From the NCBI RefSeq assembly GCF_014648195.1, contig NZ_BMQQ01000004.1:274217-338216 (forward strand): a stretch of DNA of 64,000 bases. The letters run 5' to 3'. The notes under the pieces were generated by a model, which searched no databases, was not told where the DNA came from, and saw only the letters and a list, made by a program, of their open reading frames with translations. Made by a program: the position numbers and the translations under genes. The DNA is from Streptomyces purpureus. Lineage in GTDB: Bacteria > Actinomycetota > Actinomycetes > Streptomycetales > Streptomycetaceae. Shown here one piece after another: positions 32,901 to 41,803 of this stretch (position 1 is its first letter; each line of letters starts with the position of its first letter).

Positions 32901-33970
32901 GCAGCCGCCAGGTCCACCACCGCGCCGCTGTCGCGGAGCGCCGCCCCGAGCGCCGCCAGCGACCGGCGGGCCATCTCGGGCGTCGCGTCCACGCCGTAGT
33001 GGTTGACCCGGATCATCTCTCCGGCGAGCGCGCCGCCACCGGCGGCAAGCGGCACGGACGGGTCGGCGGCGAGCGCCTTCGCCACCAGCTCCGAGGCGTC
33101 GGTCCCGGCCGGGGCACGCAGCGTCGTCGCCACCGGGGCCGCCTCGGCGGCCTCGTACACGTACGGCTCCAGACCCCCGCCCAGAGCCAGGGCGCCCGCG
33201 CGGGTGGCCGCCGCGGCCGAGGCGTGCCGGCCCATCAGGGCGTCCAGGCCCTCCGCCTCGATCCGCTCCAGGCACGCCTCAAGGGCCAGCATCTCCAGCT
33301 GTGCCGGAGCGTGCAGCAGCGCCGGGCGGCCGCCGTCGATCCAGCGCTCCTTCCAGTCCAGCAGGGAGAGGTACGAGCGCCGCGGAGCGGCCGGGTTGGC
33401 GGCGAACCGCTCCCACGCCCGCGCGCTCACCGATACCGCCGACACCCCCGCCGGGCCGCCCATCGCCTTCTGCGCGCCGATGATGCACATGTCGACGCCC
33501 CAGGCGTCCGGCAGCACCGGCTCGGCGCCGACCGAGGCGACCGCGTCCAGGTAGAAGAGGGCGCCGTGGGCCCGTACGACCTCGCCGATCTCCGCGACCG
33601 GATTGGTGTTGCCGGTCGCCGCCTCGGCGTGCACCAGTGACACGAAATCGGTCTCCGGATGCTCGGCCAGCGCCCGCTCGATCTGCTCGGCGGTGACGGC
33701 CGTGTGGAACGGCACCTCCAGGTCGACGACGTGCGCCCCGCAGTCCCGCAGCCAGTTGCCGAAGGTCTGCCCGTACGGTCCGGTGACCACGTTCAGCGCG
33801 GTGGAACCGGCCCGCGCGCCGCTGCGGATGCATCCCTCCAGGGGCAGCAGCGCCTCGCCCTGGGTGATCACCACGTCCTGTTCCGTGGAGAGCAGGGCGG
33901 CGACCCGCCGCTCGATCTCCGCGAAGCGCGCGGCGGTCAGCGGGGGCAGGTCCAGGAGCGGGTGCGTCAC
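32870..33970 (-). CDS. Class V aminotransferase (alanine-glyoxylate/serine-pyruvate type)
   Basis: A 366-residue PLP enzyme. Seen: VVITQGEALLPLEGCIRSGA, TGPYGQTFGNWLRDCGAHVV, VSLVHAEAATGNTNPVAEIG (substrate side), ALFYLDAVASVGAEPV (PLP-binding Asp, about 145) and the Schiff-base lysine in CIIGAQKAMGGPAGVSAV (about 172). This motif order is that of alanine-glyoxylate and serine-pyruvate aminotransferases; exact donor and acceptor cannot be told. It starts at 33970, 71 bases from the divergent amidohydrolase, and ends inside the 92-bp repeat. Confidence 0.85.
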   Translation of the reverse strand: MTHPLLDLPPLTAARFAEIERRVAALLSTEQDVVITQGEALLPLEGCIRSGARAGSTALNVVTGPYGQTFGNWLRDCGAHVVDLEVPFHTAVTAEQIERALAEHPETDFVSLVHAEAATGNTNPVAEIGEVVRAHGALFYLDAVASVGAEPVLPDAWGVDMCIIGAQKAMGGPAGVSAVSVSARAWERFAANPAAPRRSYLSLLDWKERWIDGGRPALLHAPAQLEMLALEACLERIEAEGLDALMGRHASAAAATRAGALALGGGLEPYVYEAAEAAPVATTLRAPAGTDASELVAKALAADPSVPLAAGGGALAGEMIRVNHYGVDATPEMARRSLAALGAALRDSGAVVDLAAAERAVTEAPR

Positions 33971-34041
33971 GGTGGTGCCTTTCTCGAACGTCTGCGCCCG
34001 AGGGTATCCGGGGCGTGTCGGTGGGCTCGTACAGTGCAGAC

Positions 34042-35127
34042 ATGAGCGATCGCGTGGTGCTGCATGTGAAGGGGCGGGTGCTCGTCGGCCCGGAGGACGT
34101 ACGGGACGAAGTGTGGGTCGTCGACGGGCGGATAACGTACGACCGTCCGGCCGCCGAGGCGCACACCGTACGGGGCTGGGCGCTGCCCGGGCTGGTCGAC
34201 GCGCACTGCCATGTCGGGCTCGACCGGCACGGCGCGGTGGACGAGGCCACGAGCGAGAAGCAGGCGCTGACCGACCGGGACGCGGGCACCCTGCTCATCC
34301 GGGACGCCGGGTCCGCCGCGGACACCCGCTGGATCGACGACCGCGACGACCTCCCGAAGATCATCCGGGCGGGCCGGCACATCGCCCGCACGCGCCGCTA
34401 CATCCGCAACTACGCGCATGAGATCGAGCCGGAGGACCTCGTCGCCTACGTCGGCCGGGAGGCGCGGCGCGGTGACGGCTGGGTGAAGCTCGTCGGCGAC
34501 TGGATCGACCGGGAGGCGGGCGACCTGACGGCCTGCTGGCCGCGGCCCGAGGTGGAGGCGGCGATCGCCGAGGCGCACCGGCTGGGCGCGCGGGTCACCG
34601 CGCACTGTTTCGCGGAGGACTCCCTGCGGGACCTCGTCGAGGCCGGCATCGACTGCATCGAACACGCCACGGGCCTGACCGAGGACACGATCCCGCTCTT
34701 CGCGGAGCGGGGCGTCGCGATCGTGCCGACCCTGGTCAACATCGCGACGTTCCCGCACCTCGCGGACGGCGGCGAGGCCAAGTTCCCGCGCTGGTCGGCA
34801 CACATGCGCAGGCTGTACGAGCGCCGCTACGACACGGTCCGGTCGGCGTACGACGCGGGCGTGCCGATCTTCGTCGGCACGGACGCGGGCGGCTCGCTGC
34901 CGCACGGCCTGGTAGCGGCCGAGGTCGAGGAACTGGTGAAGGCCGGCATCCCACCCCTTGAGGCCCTCTCGGCGACGACCTGGTCGGCCAGGCGCTGGCT
35001 GGGCCGCCCGTCCCTGGAGGAGGGCGCCCCGGCGGACTTGGTGGTCTACGACGACGACCCCCGGGCGGACGTACGGGTGCTGGCGGCGCCGCGGGGGATT
35101 GTTGTCTCTGGGCGGGTGGTGGGCTGA
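34042..35127 (+). CDS. Amidohydrolase (imidazolonepropionase-like)
   Basis: A 361-residue metal-dependent hydrolase. It has the N-terminal beta sandwich, the metal motif GLVDAHCHVGLDRHG (H-x-H, about 55), a His in GARVTAHCFAED (about 190), another in CIEHATGL, and the metal Asp in FVGTDAGGSLPHG (about 280). The end DLVVYDDDPRADVRVL is the usual returning sandwich strand. The family hydrolyses cyclic amides and related C-N bonds; substrate unknown. The ATG at 34042 is preferred over 34015. Confidence 0.85.
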   Translation: MSDRVVLHVKGRVLVGPEDVRDEVWVVDGRITYDRPAAEAHTVRGWALPGLVDAHCHVGLDRHGAVDEATSEKQALTDRDAGTLLIRDAGSAADTRWIDDRDDLPKIIRAGRHIARTRRYIRNYAHEIEPEDLVAYVGREARRGDGWVKLVGDWIDREAGDLTACWPRPEVEAAIAEAHRLGARVTAHCFAEDSLRDLVEAGIDCIEHATGLTEDTIPLFAERGVAIVPTLVNIATFPHLADGGEAKFPRWSAHMRRLYERRYDTVRSAYDAGVPIFVGTDAGGSLPHGLVAAEVEELVKAGIPPLEALSATTWSARRWLGRPSLEEGAPADLVVYDDDPRADVRVLAAPRGIVVSGRVVG

Positions 35128-35542
35128 GGGGGCGGGGGCGAGCGGGGGCGGTGCGGGCGGGGTTTGTGGCCTGGGCCGGTAGGCGGCCGGTCTGTTTCCG
35201 CCGGGGCGCGGGGCGCATGCGCGGGCCGACGGCCTGGCCGGGGGCGGTTCCCGCCGGGCGCGCGCAGGCAGGTTCCGGCGGTTGGCGGGAGGCCGGTGGG
35301 CGCCGCCGCTCGGCCCCCGCCGAGCCAGCGCGCCGACGGCGGTGGGTGTTCCCACCCCCTGCGGTCGGCTGTGCGGCCGCGTGCCGGAGCGTTGTTGGCT
35401 GGGCAGGGCGGTGGCGTGGCGCAGCCCGGGCGGGGCGAGCCTCGGCACCCGTCGGTCGGCGGGCGCCGGTGCTCGCGCTGTCCGGCTACGCGCCGGAGCG
35501 CCCCTCGCCGGGCCGGGGCCGGCGCCCCGGCCCGCACGTGGC
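35128..35542. other. Gene-free GC-rich gap between convergent genes
   Basis: This 415-base stretch has only shadow reading frames. It is G/C-saturated (long runs of GGCG and CCGG) and contains one clear hairpin at 35509-35534. No repeat longer than about 10 bases stands out. Confidence 0.5.
35509..35534 (-). terminator. Terminator hairpin after the acylase fusion gene
   Basis: CGGGCCGGGG (35509-35518) pairs perfectly with CCCCGGCCCG (35525-35534) around six bases, nine bases past the stop of the minus-strand gene. Confidence 0.75.
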
Positions 35543-38272
35543 TCAGCGGGTGAAGAACGCCAGACGGGCTCGCTTTTCGGGGATGAAGACCTCTGGGAGA
35601 TCCACCTCCGGGAGCACGACCTCGGGGCCCAGGCCGAAGCCGAGGCGGACCAGGCGGGCGATCGCCTTCTCGTTGGCCGCGTCCGGTTCCGCGACGAGGC
35701 GGTCGTGGCCCTGGAGGGCGAAGTCCAGGAGTACGCCGAGGACCTTGCCGGAGAAGCCGGGGCGCGCGTCGCCGCCGGCCGGAGCGAGCATCAGGTGGAC
35801 CCCGAGGTCGCCCGGCGCGGCGTCGTAGCACTCGCTGACCCGGTCGGCGTCCGGCTCGTACGTCTGGAACAGCGCGACCGGCACGCTGTCGAGGGTGACG
35901 AGGAAGCCGTGGTGGGTGCTGAGCGAGTCCAGGTGCGTGTAGATCTCCCGGACCTGCTCCACCGTCGCCTCGCCCATGCCCCAGAACCTGGCCCGCTCCT
36001 GGCTCACCCAGGAGTGGATCAGGGCCGCGTCCCGCGCGGGGTCGACCGGGGCGACCCGGACCGTGCCGAACCCCTCGACGGTCTGCTCGTACAGCTCCTT
36101 GGACCCCTGCTCGCGGGCCAGGCGGTCCCAGTCGGTGATCACGGGCGCGAGCTCCCCGCGCAGCCACAGCGGCAGCTGGTCGGTCTGGTGCGGGTCGCCC
36201 GGGACACCGGACGCACCGAACGGTACGACCCACAGGCTGTTGTCGCGGTCGGCGAGGTCCCACACGTAACGGGCGGCCGAAGCGCGGGCGCTGCGGTCGG
36301 TGACACCCGGCACGCTGGAAGTGGACATGACGCAGTCGTGGTCGCCGTCCAGGCCGGGCCACCGCGCGTCGTCCCGGTCGGGCAGCGCGCTCCACGGCGC
36401 GAGCCGGTGGGTCTCCCCCCAGGCCCGCGGCGGTTCGCCGGCCGCGACCTCCTCCAGCGCGTCGCGTACGGCCGAGGCGATGTCGGCGGCCGGTACGGGC
36501 CCGCGGGTCAGCAGCATCTCCAACGCGTAGGCGACCCGCGGCACGAGCGCGAGCCACGGCTGGAACAGCGCGGGGTAGGAGGGGGGTTCGGCGAGCGGGG
36601 CGAGCGCGGGGTGCGCCGCGATCCGCCGCACGACGGCCGCGCGTACGGCCGCGTACGCCCCCGCGTCGGCGGAGGCGGCGTCCATCCGCCGGTCCCAGCC
36701 GAGCAGCCGCGCCCGCAGCGCCTCGGCGCCGGGGGAGAGCGGCCGTCGGCCGGCCGGCGCTCCGGCGCCTGTGGCGAGGGCATCCGAACCCGCCGCGTCC
36801 GAGCCGCGGGCGGCCGGGACTCCGGCCCCCTCGGCCTCCGCAACCGCCCCCTCCGCAGAGCCGCCCGTGCCCACCGCCTCCACCACCGCCAGCAGCCCCG
36901 CCGCCGAGGCGAGATGCGTGTCCGTGTGGATCGTCGGCATGTCCGTCGCCGACCATGCCGTCGACGATTCCAGCAGCTCGGCGATCCGGCGCGCGCGGTG
37001 GGGGGCCGCGAATTCGATGCCGAGCGGTGTGGCCAGGCCGCGCGCGTTGGCCATCACGGCGACGCCGTCGACCTCGGCGCGGGGGAGCGGGTCGTGCCAG
37101 CCCTGCCAGGCATGGGCGGCCTCCCAGGCGGGGACCACCCGCAGCGAGTTGTCGCGGTCGCGCAGGGGGACCCGCCCGGCGACCCGGTGAAGCAGTCCGC
37201 CCGCGGTGTCCGCGGCCTGGACGACGTTGACGGGCTCCACCCACCGGTCGAACGCCCGGTCCACGTCGTCGACGGTACGGGCGGCCAGCAGCGCCGGCAG
37301 CGCCGAGAACCCCAGGTCGCCGGTGACGCGCGGTGGATGGCGCAGGCTGATCGCGCTCGCGCCGTCCGGTGCGGTCAGGATGACCGGCCCGCGCTCGGTC
37401 TCGGCCACCTCGACGGTGACCGGGTCGCCGCCCGCGACCTCGATCGTCTCGGTGTGCGTGTGGACGGGCTCCCAGCCGCCGGGGCCGAGCGCCTCCAGCC
37501 GTCCCTCGACCCGGCGCAGCCGCTCGCGGTACAGGTCCTGGTAGTCGGCCATGGCGTTGGTGATGGCCCAGGCGACGTGCCCGGTGTGCCCGAAGTGGGC
37601 CAGGCCCGGTACGCCCGGCACCGCGAGTCCGACCACGTCGTACTCGGGGCAGGCCAGATGGATCTGCTGGTAGACGCCGGGCGCCTCGATGAAGCGGTGC
37701 GGGTCGCCCGCGATCAGCGCGGCGCCGGTGGCGGTCCGCCCGGGGGCGACGAGCCAGCCGTTGCTGCCGGAGGTGCCGGGGCCGTCGGTGGCGAACAGCT
37801 CGGTCCACTCCTCGCCGAGCCGCCGCGCGACCTCCTCGCGCCACAGCTTGGTGGGGAACCCGGCGAACAGGATGTGCGTGGAGAGCCAGACCGCCAGCGG
37901 CGTCCACGGCTCCCAGCGGCCGGGCGCGAGACCGGTGTCGGCGAACTCGGCCGTACGGTCCGCCCCTTCGGCCAGCCCGTCGTTGACGCCGTCGACGTAC
38001 GCGGTGACCCACGCGGCGGTGGCGGGGTCGAGCCGCTCGAAGCAGCGCCGGGCGGTGTCGGCGAGGCGGACCTGGCGGGCGAAGGTGTCCCAGCCGGTCT
38101 CGGCCGCGCCGAGGAAGGACGCGGAGGTGCCCTGGGCGCGGTGCCGCTCGACCTCCAGCTGCCACGCGCGGTCGAGCGCGGTGTGGCGGCCCTGGGCGAA
38201 GGCGAGTTCGGCCGGGTCGGCGGCCCTCAGATGCGGGATCCCCCAGCTGTCCCGGATGGCCTCGATAGTCAC
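35543..38272 (-). CDS. Penicillin-acylase fused to a siderophore-type N-acyltransferase
   Basis: A 909-residue two-enzyme protein. Residues about 1-700 are an Ntn-hydrolase of the penicillin acylase family: ESYGIP-like DSWGIPHLRAADPAELAF, the nucleophile Ser in TSGSNGWLVAPGRTATGAAL (about 180), GDPHRFIEAPGVYQQIHLAC and GHVAWAITNAMADYQDLYRE. There is no signal peptide, so it acts in the cytoplasm. Residues about 735-909 are an IucB/RhbD-type acyltransferase: LIHSWVSQERARFWGMGEAT, GFLVTLDSVPVALFQTYEPD, the GVHLMLAPAG strand and DEPDAANEKAI-like region. An iron box lies just upstream of its GTG. Likely role: supplying or exchanging acyl groups for hydroxamate siderophores. Confidence 0.85.
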   Translation of the reverse strand: MTIEAIRDSWGIPHLRAADPAELAFAQGRHTALDRAWQLEVERHRAQGTSASFLGAAETGWDTFARQVRLADTARRCFERLDPATAAWVTAYVDGVNDGLAEGADRTAEFADTGLAPGRWEPWTPLAVWLSTHILFAGFPTKLWREEVARRLGEEWTELFATDGPGTSGSNGWLVAPGRTATGAALIAGDPHRFIEAPGVYQQIHLACPEYDVVGLAVPGVPGLAHFGHTGHVAWAITNAMADYQDLYRERLRRVEGRLEALGPGGWEPVHTHTETIEVAGGDPVTVEVAETERGPVILTAPDGASAISLRHPPRVTGDLGFSALPALLAARTVDDVDRAFDRWVEPVNVVQAADTAGGLLHRVAGRVPLRDRDNSLRVVPAWEAAHAWQGWHDPLPRAEVDGVAVMANARGLATPLGIEFAAPHRARRIAELLESSTAWSATDMPTIHTDTHLASAAGLLAVVEAVGTGGSAEGAVAEAEGAGVPAARGSDAAGSDALATGAGAPAGRRPLSPGAEALRARLLGWDRRMDAASADAGAYAAVRAAVVRRIAAHPALAPLAEPPSYPALFQPWLALVPRVAYALEMLLTRGPVPAADIASAVRDALEEVAAGEPPRAWGETHRLAPWSALPDRDDARWPGLDGDHDCVMSTSSVPGVTDRSARASAARYVWDLADRDNSLWVVPFGASGVPGDPHQTDQLPLWLRGELAPVITDWDRLAREQGSKELYEQTVEGFGTVRVAPVDPARDAALIHSWVSQERARFWGMGEATVEQVREIYTHLDSLSTHHGFLVTLDSVPVALFQTYEPDADRVSECYDAAPGDLGVHLMLAPAGGDARPGFSGKVLGVLLDFALQGHDRLVAEPDAANEKAIARLVRLGFGLGPEVVLPEVDLPEVFIPEKRARLAFFTR

Positions 38273-38288
38273 AGCGACCCCGATCTCT

Positions 38289-38307
38289 TTAGGTTAGGCT
38301 GCCCTAA
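38289..38307. promoter_or_regulatory. Iron box (DmdR/IdeR-type operator)
   Basis: TTAGGTTAGGCTGCCCTAA matches 17 of 19 bases of the streptomycete iron-box consensus TTAGGTTAGGCTAACCTAA. It lies 16 bases before the GTG of the acylase fusion gene. Repression when iron is plentiful follows from the known action of DmdR/IdeR repressors. Confidence 0.85.
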
Positions 38308-38311
38308 CTTA

Positions 38312-38679
38312 TGGCACGGCTGTCCGAGAAGCAATCTCGGGCCTTCCGTCTGGCTGCCCTGAGCTGCGACAGGCGCGCGATTGACGCTCCGTGACTGCAC
38401 GTCGCCCTGGCTTGTTATGACACTTTCCGTGCGCTCCGGCGTGTACAGCTGCGCGCCCTGCCCTCGCCCCCTGGAGCGGTGAGGCTCCGGGGATTCCTGG
38501 AACGCCTGTGCCGGAATATTCGAATACGAGCGCGGAAACCACCCTTTGGGATGAACTCACTTCAGGTGTCTGTCAGTTCACCCTCAGTGCGTAAAGATTC
38601 CGGTGTCTCAAGTCGCCGTGGCCACGTGTCCCCGTGGGCCGCCGGGCGACGCCATGTCTCTTGTGGGGGTTCCACCACC
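38312..38679. other. Intergenic region before the LAETG-anchored protein
   Basis: No gene is convincing here, although the downstream reading frame stays open back to 38479. It contains a small hairpin, CCGAGA (38324-38329) with TCTCGG (38335-38340). The promoter of the 322-aa gene must lie within it; I could not fix -35/-10 boxes. Confidence 0.45.
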
Positions 38680-39648
38680 TTGAACAGCAACACCTTCCGC
38701 ATGCCCGCACGCCGCACGGCCGCCCTCGCGGCCGCCGTGGCGCTCGCCGCCGGCCCCGTGCTGCTCACCGCCCCCGCGGCGCACGCCACCGGCACCGGCT
38801 CCGGCGCCCAGGGGCAGGCCGGCGCGGTGGTCCTGCGGACCGGCCTCGACGTGAACCTGCTCAACAAGACCGTCAGCGTCCCCCTCAAGGCCTCGCTCAA
38901 CGAGGTCAAGGCGCCCGCGAGCGCCCGGAAGACCGCGCTGAGCGTGCGACTGGACGGCGTCGACCAGGGCAAGCCCTTCAGCGTGCTGCGCGCCGACGTC
39001 GCCACCGCCAGTGCGACGGTCACCCCGACCAGGGCGGAGGGATTCGCCAACCTCGCCAAGGCCCGCGTCCACCTGCCCGGACTGCCGCTGCTCTCCCTGA
39101 TCGAGGTCGAGAAGGTCACCTCCAAGGCCGTCTGCGAGAAGGGACGGCAGCCGGTCGCCGAGTCGAACGTCCTCGGTCATGTCACGGTGCTCGGCAAGAA
39201 GGTGAAGCTCACCGCCGGCGGCCGGACCAAGGTCACCGTGCCCGGCGTGGGCGAGGTGACCCTCGACCTCTCCCGTACGCGGACCACCTCGACCACGGCC
39301 GCCGCCACCGCGCTCGAACTGAAGGTGTCCGTCAACCCGCTCAACCTCAACGTCGCCGAGGTCGAGGGCGTGGTCACCCTCGCCGAGGCCACCTGCACGG
39401 CCCCGCGGCCCGGCGGCAAGCCCACCGAGCAGCCTTCCGCGCCCCCCTCGCAGGAGCCCGACGACGCCAGTGGCACGAACGGCAGCCGGGACACCGGCAT
39501 CACGGCGCAGGGCGGCGAGCCCACCGCCAACCTCGCCGAGACCGGCGGCAGCTCCGCCACCCCGTACGTGACCGGTGGCGCCCTCCTCCTCGTCGGCGCG
39601 GGCGCCGGAGCCCTCGCCCTCAACCGCCGCGCCCGCGCCCGCGGCTGA
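38680..39648 (+). CDS. LAETG-anchored, sortase-processed cell-surface protein (SCO1860-like)
   Basis: A 322-residue secreted protein with a signal peptide (about 1-35, RRTAALAAAVALAAGPVLLT), a mature domain of about 210 residues with two Cys (SKAVCEKG and EATCTAP), a Pro/Ser/Thr stalk (TEQPSAPPSQEPDDASG), the sortase motif LAETG near 287, a hydrophobic helix and an Arg-rich tail. Sortase would link it to peptidoglycan. I choose the TTG at 38680 (GGGGGTT just upstream); an ATG seven codons on would still leave a signal peptide. Function unknown. Confidence 0.85.
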   Translation: MNSNTFRMPARRTAALAAAVALAAGPVLLTAPAAHATGTGSGAQGQAGAVVLRTGLDVNLLNKTVSVPLKASLNEVKAPASARKTALSVRLDGVDQGKPFSVLRADVATASATVTPTRAEGFANLAKARVHLPGLPLLSLIEVEKVTSKAVCEKGRQPVAESNVLGHVTVLGKKVKLTAGGRTKVTVPGVGEVTLDLSRTRTTSTTAAATALELKVSVNPLNLNVAEVEGVVTLAEATCTAPRPGGKPTEQPSAPPSQEPDDASGTNGSRDTGITAQGGEPTANLAETGGSSATPYVTGGALLLVGAGAGALALNRRARARG

Positions 39649-39938
39649 CCCCCGTCATGGAGGCGGCCTGAGCGCGCGACGCGCCGCGCTCGGTCCGGCC
39701 TCGGGCAAGTCCGGTGCCGCGCCTCGGACCGGCCCTGAGTCGCTCGGGCCGGCCTCGGGCAGCCCGGCGCCGCCTCCGGCACGCAGGGGAGGCGCGGTGG
39801 CCGCCCAGGACAGGCCCGGATTCGCCACGGCCTTCGCGGGGCGCCCCTGGGCGCGCCGCTCAGGCCGTGCCCAGGCCGTGCCCAGGCCGTGCTCAGGCCG
39901 TGCTCAGGCCGTGCTCAGGCCGTGCCCAGGGCCCCGCG
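39649..39938. other. Gap holding a tandem 11-bp repeat
   Basis: No gene is visible in these 290 bases between convergent genes. The notable content is the six-copy 11-bp repeat at 39861-39926. Confidence 0.5.
39861..39926. repeat. Six copies of an 11-bp tandem repeat
   Basis: CAGGCCGTGCC/T occurs six times without gaps (units start at 39861, 39872, 39883, 39894, 39905 and 39916). It begins right after the 3' end of the convergent cobC gene (stop at 39939). Likely polymorphic in copy number. Confidence 0.95.
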
Positions 39939-41024
39939 TCACCGGATCGCGCAGCCGGTCATCACCAGTGCCTGGTCCAGCGCCTGCAGGAAACGGTTGG
40001 TCGTCGCCCGGTCCCTTACCGCGAGCCGGAGCCACTGGCGGCCAAGACCCGGGAACGTGTCGCCGCGGCGCGCCGCGAACCCCAGGCTCCGCAGCCGCTC
40101 CCGCACCTCGTCCGCCCGCTCCATCCGGACCAGCACGAACGGACCCTCGGCCGTCTCCACGGCCCGTACCTCGTCGAACTCCGCAAGGCCCGCCAGCAGA
40201 TGCGCCCGCTCGACGGCGACCTTGTGCGCCGCCTCCTCCGCCTCCGCCAGCGCCGCCGCCGACATGCACGCCTCCGCCGCCGCCAGCGCAGGCGTCGACA
40301 CCGGCCACAGCGGCTGCGCCCGCTCCAGGGCCTTCACCGTCGCCGGTTCGGCGAGGACGTAACCGATCCGCAGCCCCGCGAGCCCCCACGTCTTCGTGAG
40401 ACTGCGCAGCACCACCAGGCCTGGTACGTCCGTCCGCCCGGCCAGCGCCTCACGCTCACCCGGCACCGCGTCGATGAACGCCTCGTCCACCACCAGCGTC
40501 CGCCCGGGACGGGCCAGCGCGGCGATCGCCGCCGCCGGGTGCAGCACGGACGTCGGGTTGGTCGGATTGCCGACCACCACCAGATCCGCGTCCTCGGGCA
40601 CCGCGGCCGGATCGAGCCGGAACCCGTCCTCCTCCCGCAGCAGCACCCGGGTCACGTCGTGCCCCGCGTCCCGCAGCGCCGACTCCGGCTCCGTGAACTG
40701 CGGATGCACCACCACCGCATGGCGCACCGGCAGCGCCCGTGCGATCAGCACGAACGCCTCGGCGGCGCCGGCGGTCAGCAGCACCCGGTCGGGTTGCAGA
40801 TCATGTCGGGCGGCGACCGCCGACCGGGCGGCCCGCCCGTCCGGATAGGCCGCCAGGCCCATGAGGGAATCGGCGATCCGCTCGCGCAGCCATGGCGGGG
40901 GAGTGTTCGTCCGCACATTGACCGCGAGATCGATCAGCTTCTCGTCCCGTACCTCCGCGTCACCGTGGTGACGAAGATCGTGGACGACCTGGTGGACGTC
41001 GGGGATGTCAGGGTGTCTATGCAT
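39939..41024 (-). CDS. cobC: Rv2231c-type CobC, PLP-dependent cobalamin-pathway protein
   Basis: A 361-residue fold-type I PLP protein of the threonine-phosphate decarboxylase/histidinol-phosphate aminotransferase type. It shows DLAVNVRTNTPPPWLRERIA, VVVGNPTNPTSVLHP, TLVVDEAFIDAVPGE (PLP-binding Asp) and the Schiff-base lysine in VLRSLTKTWGLAGLRIGYVL. In the cobalamin route it makes (R)-1-amino-2-propanol phosphate. The start at 41024 (MHRHPDIPDVHQVV) is supported by the family; 55 upstream codons are rejected. It lies 186 bases after cobE on the same strand. Confidence 0.85.
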   Translation of the reverse strand: MHRHPDIPDVHQVVHDLRHHGDAEVRDEKLIDLAVNVRTNTPPPWLRERIADSLMGLAAYPDGRAARSAVAARHDLQPDRVLLTAGAAEAFVLIARALPVRHAVVVHPQFTEPESALRDAGHDVTRVLLREEDGFRLDPAAVPEDADLVVVGNPTNPTSVLHPAAAIAALARPGRTLVVDEAFIDAVPGEREALAGRTDVPGLVVLRSLTKTWGLAGLRIGYVLAEPATVKALERAQPLWPVSTPALAAAEACMSAAALAEAEEAAHKVAVERAHLLAGLAEFDEVRAVETAEGPFVLVRMERADEVRERLRSLGFAARRGDTFPGLGRQWLRLAVRDRATTNRFLQALDQALVMTGCAIR

Positions 41025-41210
41025 GGCCGCCGTGGTGTGGGTGGGGGGTGGACGGCGTGCCGTGGGGAACGGCCTGCCGCGGGGACAACTCCAGGGTGGA
41101 TCCGACGACATCGGCGGACCGCACCCGTTTTCGGGGTACCCCGGTGGGGACGACCGGGGCGAAGGGAGCGGCGAAAGCCGTTTCCCCACGGGTGTACCCG
41201 GGTCCCTCCG

Positions 41211-41729
41211 TCAACAACCGCGCAGATGAGCCACGTTCGCGACGGATGAATCGGTGCATAACGGCTGCTTGGGGTCGGTCGACGACCCCACCTCGGCCGT
41301 TCCGCCCCGCCCCGACGCTGCGGTCGTCCGGCCCTCCATGGCCGTACCCGTCACCCGGGCCACCGCGCACGTCACCCGCGCCGGCGGGGGTGACTTCCGC
41401 TTCGGTACGAGGAGTTCGCCGCCGTTCGCCCAGGCCAGCGCCGCCGCCTCCGCCACCGAGGGCGTGCCCGTCCGCGCCCGGACCAGGCCGGACGGGTGCG
41501 GCACGGGCACCGACGCCAGGACGCCGGGCGGGTACGCCACCAGCGGCAGCCCCAGCCGCGCCGCCGCGCCGACGATCCCCGGCTCCGCCGCCCTCGCCTC
41601 GACCGTGGCCAGCGCCCGTACCGCCGTCAACGCCAGGCCCGCGCCCCGCAGCGTCTCCTCCACCAGCGCGCACACCTCGTCCACCGACACCCCCCGACCG
41701 GCCCCGACGCCGACCACGAGCCCGCTCAC
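41211..41729 (-). CDS. cobE: CobE/CbiG C-terminal-domain cobalamin protein
   Basis: A 172-residue protein. VSGLVVGVGAGRGVSVDEVC, the ALTAVRALATVEARAAEPGI segment and PSGLVRARTGTPSVAEAAAL match the CobE/CbiG C-terminal domain, thought to assist ring contraction in cobalamin synthesis. The GTG at 41729 is the family start. The tail beyond about residue 120 (VARVTGTAMEGRTTAASGRG) looks low-complexity and may be an extension from a lost stop. Upstream of cobC on the same strand. Confidence 0.75.
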   Translation of the reverse strand: MSGLVVGVGAGRGVSVDEVCALVEETLRGAGLALTAVRALATVEARAAEPGIVGAAARLGLPLVAYPPGVLASVPVPHPSGLVRARTGTPSVAEAAALAWANGGELLVPKRKSPPPARVTCAVARVTGTAMEGRTTAASGRGGTAEVGSSTDPKQPLCTDSSVANVAHLRGC

Positions 41730-41803
41730 CGGGCACCGGGCCGGGCCGGGACACGACACGGCCGGATGTGCGCGGTGGCCGCCGGATCGGATAGCAAGGC
41801 CCC

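Noticed and set aside
35046..38165. 1039-aa open frame opposite and beside the acylase gene
   Set aside because: Arg/Pro-rich shadow frame of the acylase fusion; no motif, runs through the gene-free gap.
38479..38679. N-terminal extension of the LAETG protein
   Set aside because: It would bury the signal peptide 67 residues inside the chain; no ribosome site at 38479.
39861..39926. CRISPR array
   Set aside because: Units are 11 bp with no spacers and no cas genes in the window.
41025..41210. Second cobalamin riboswitch between cobE and cobC
   Set aside because: No GCCACTG box or CCGGTGCGAATCCGG-like core found on either strand.
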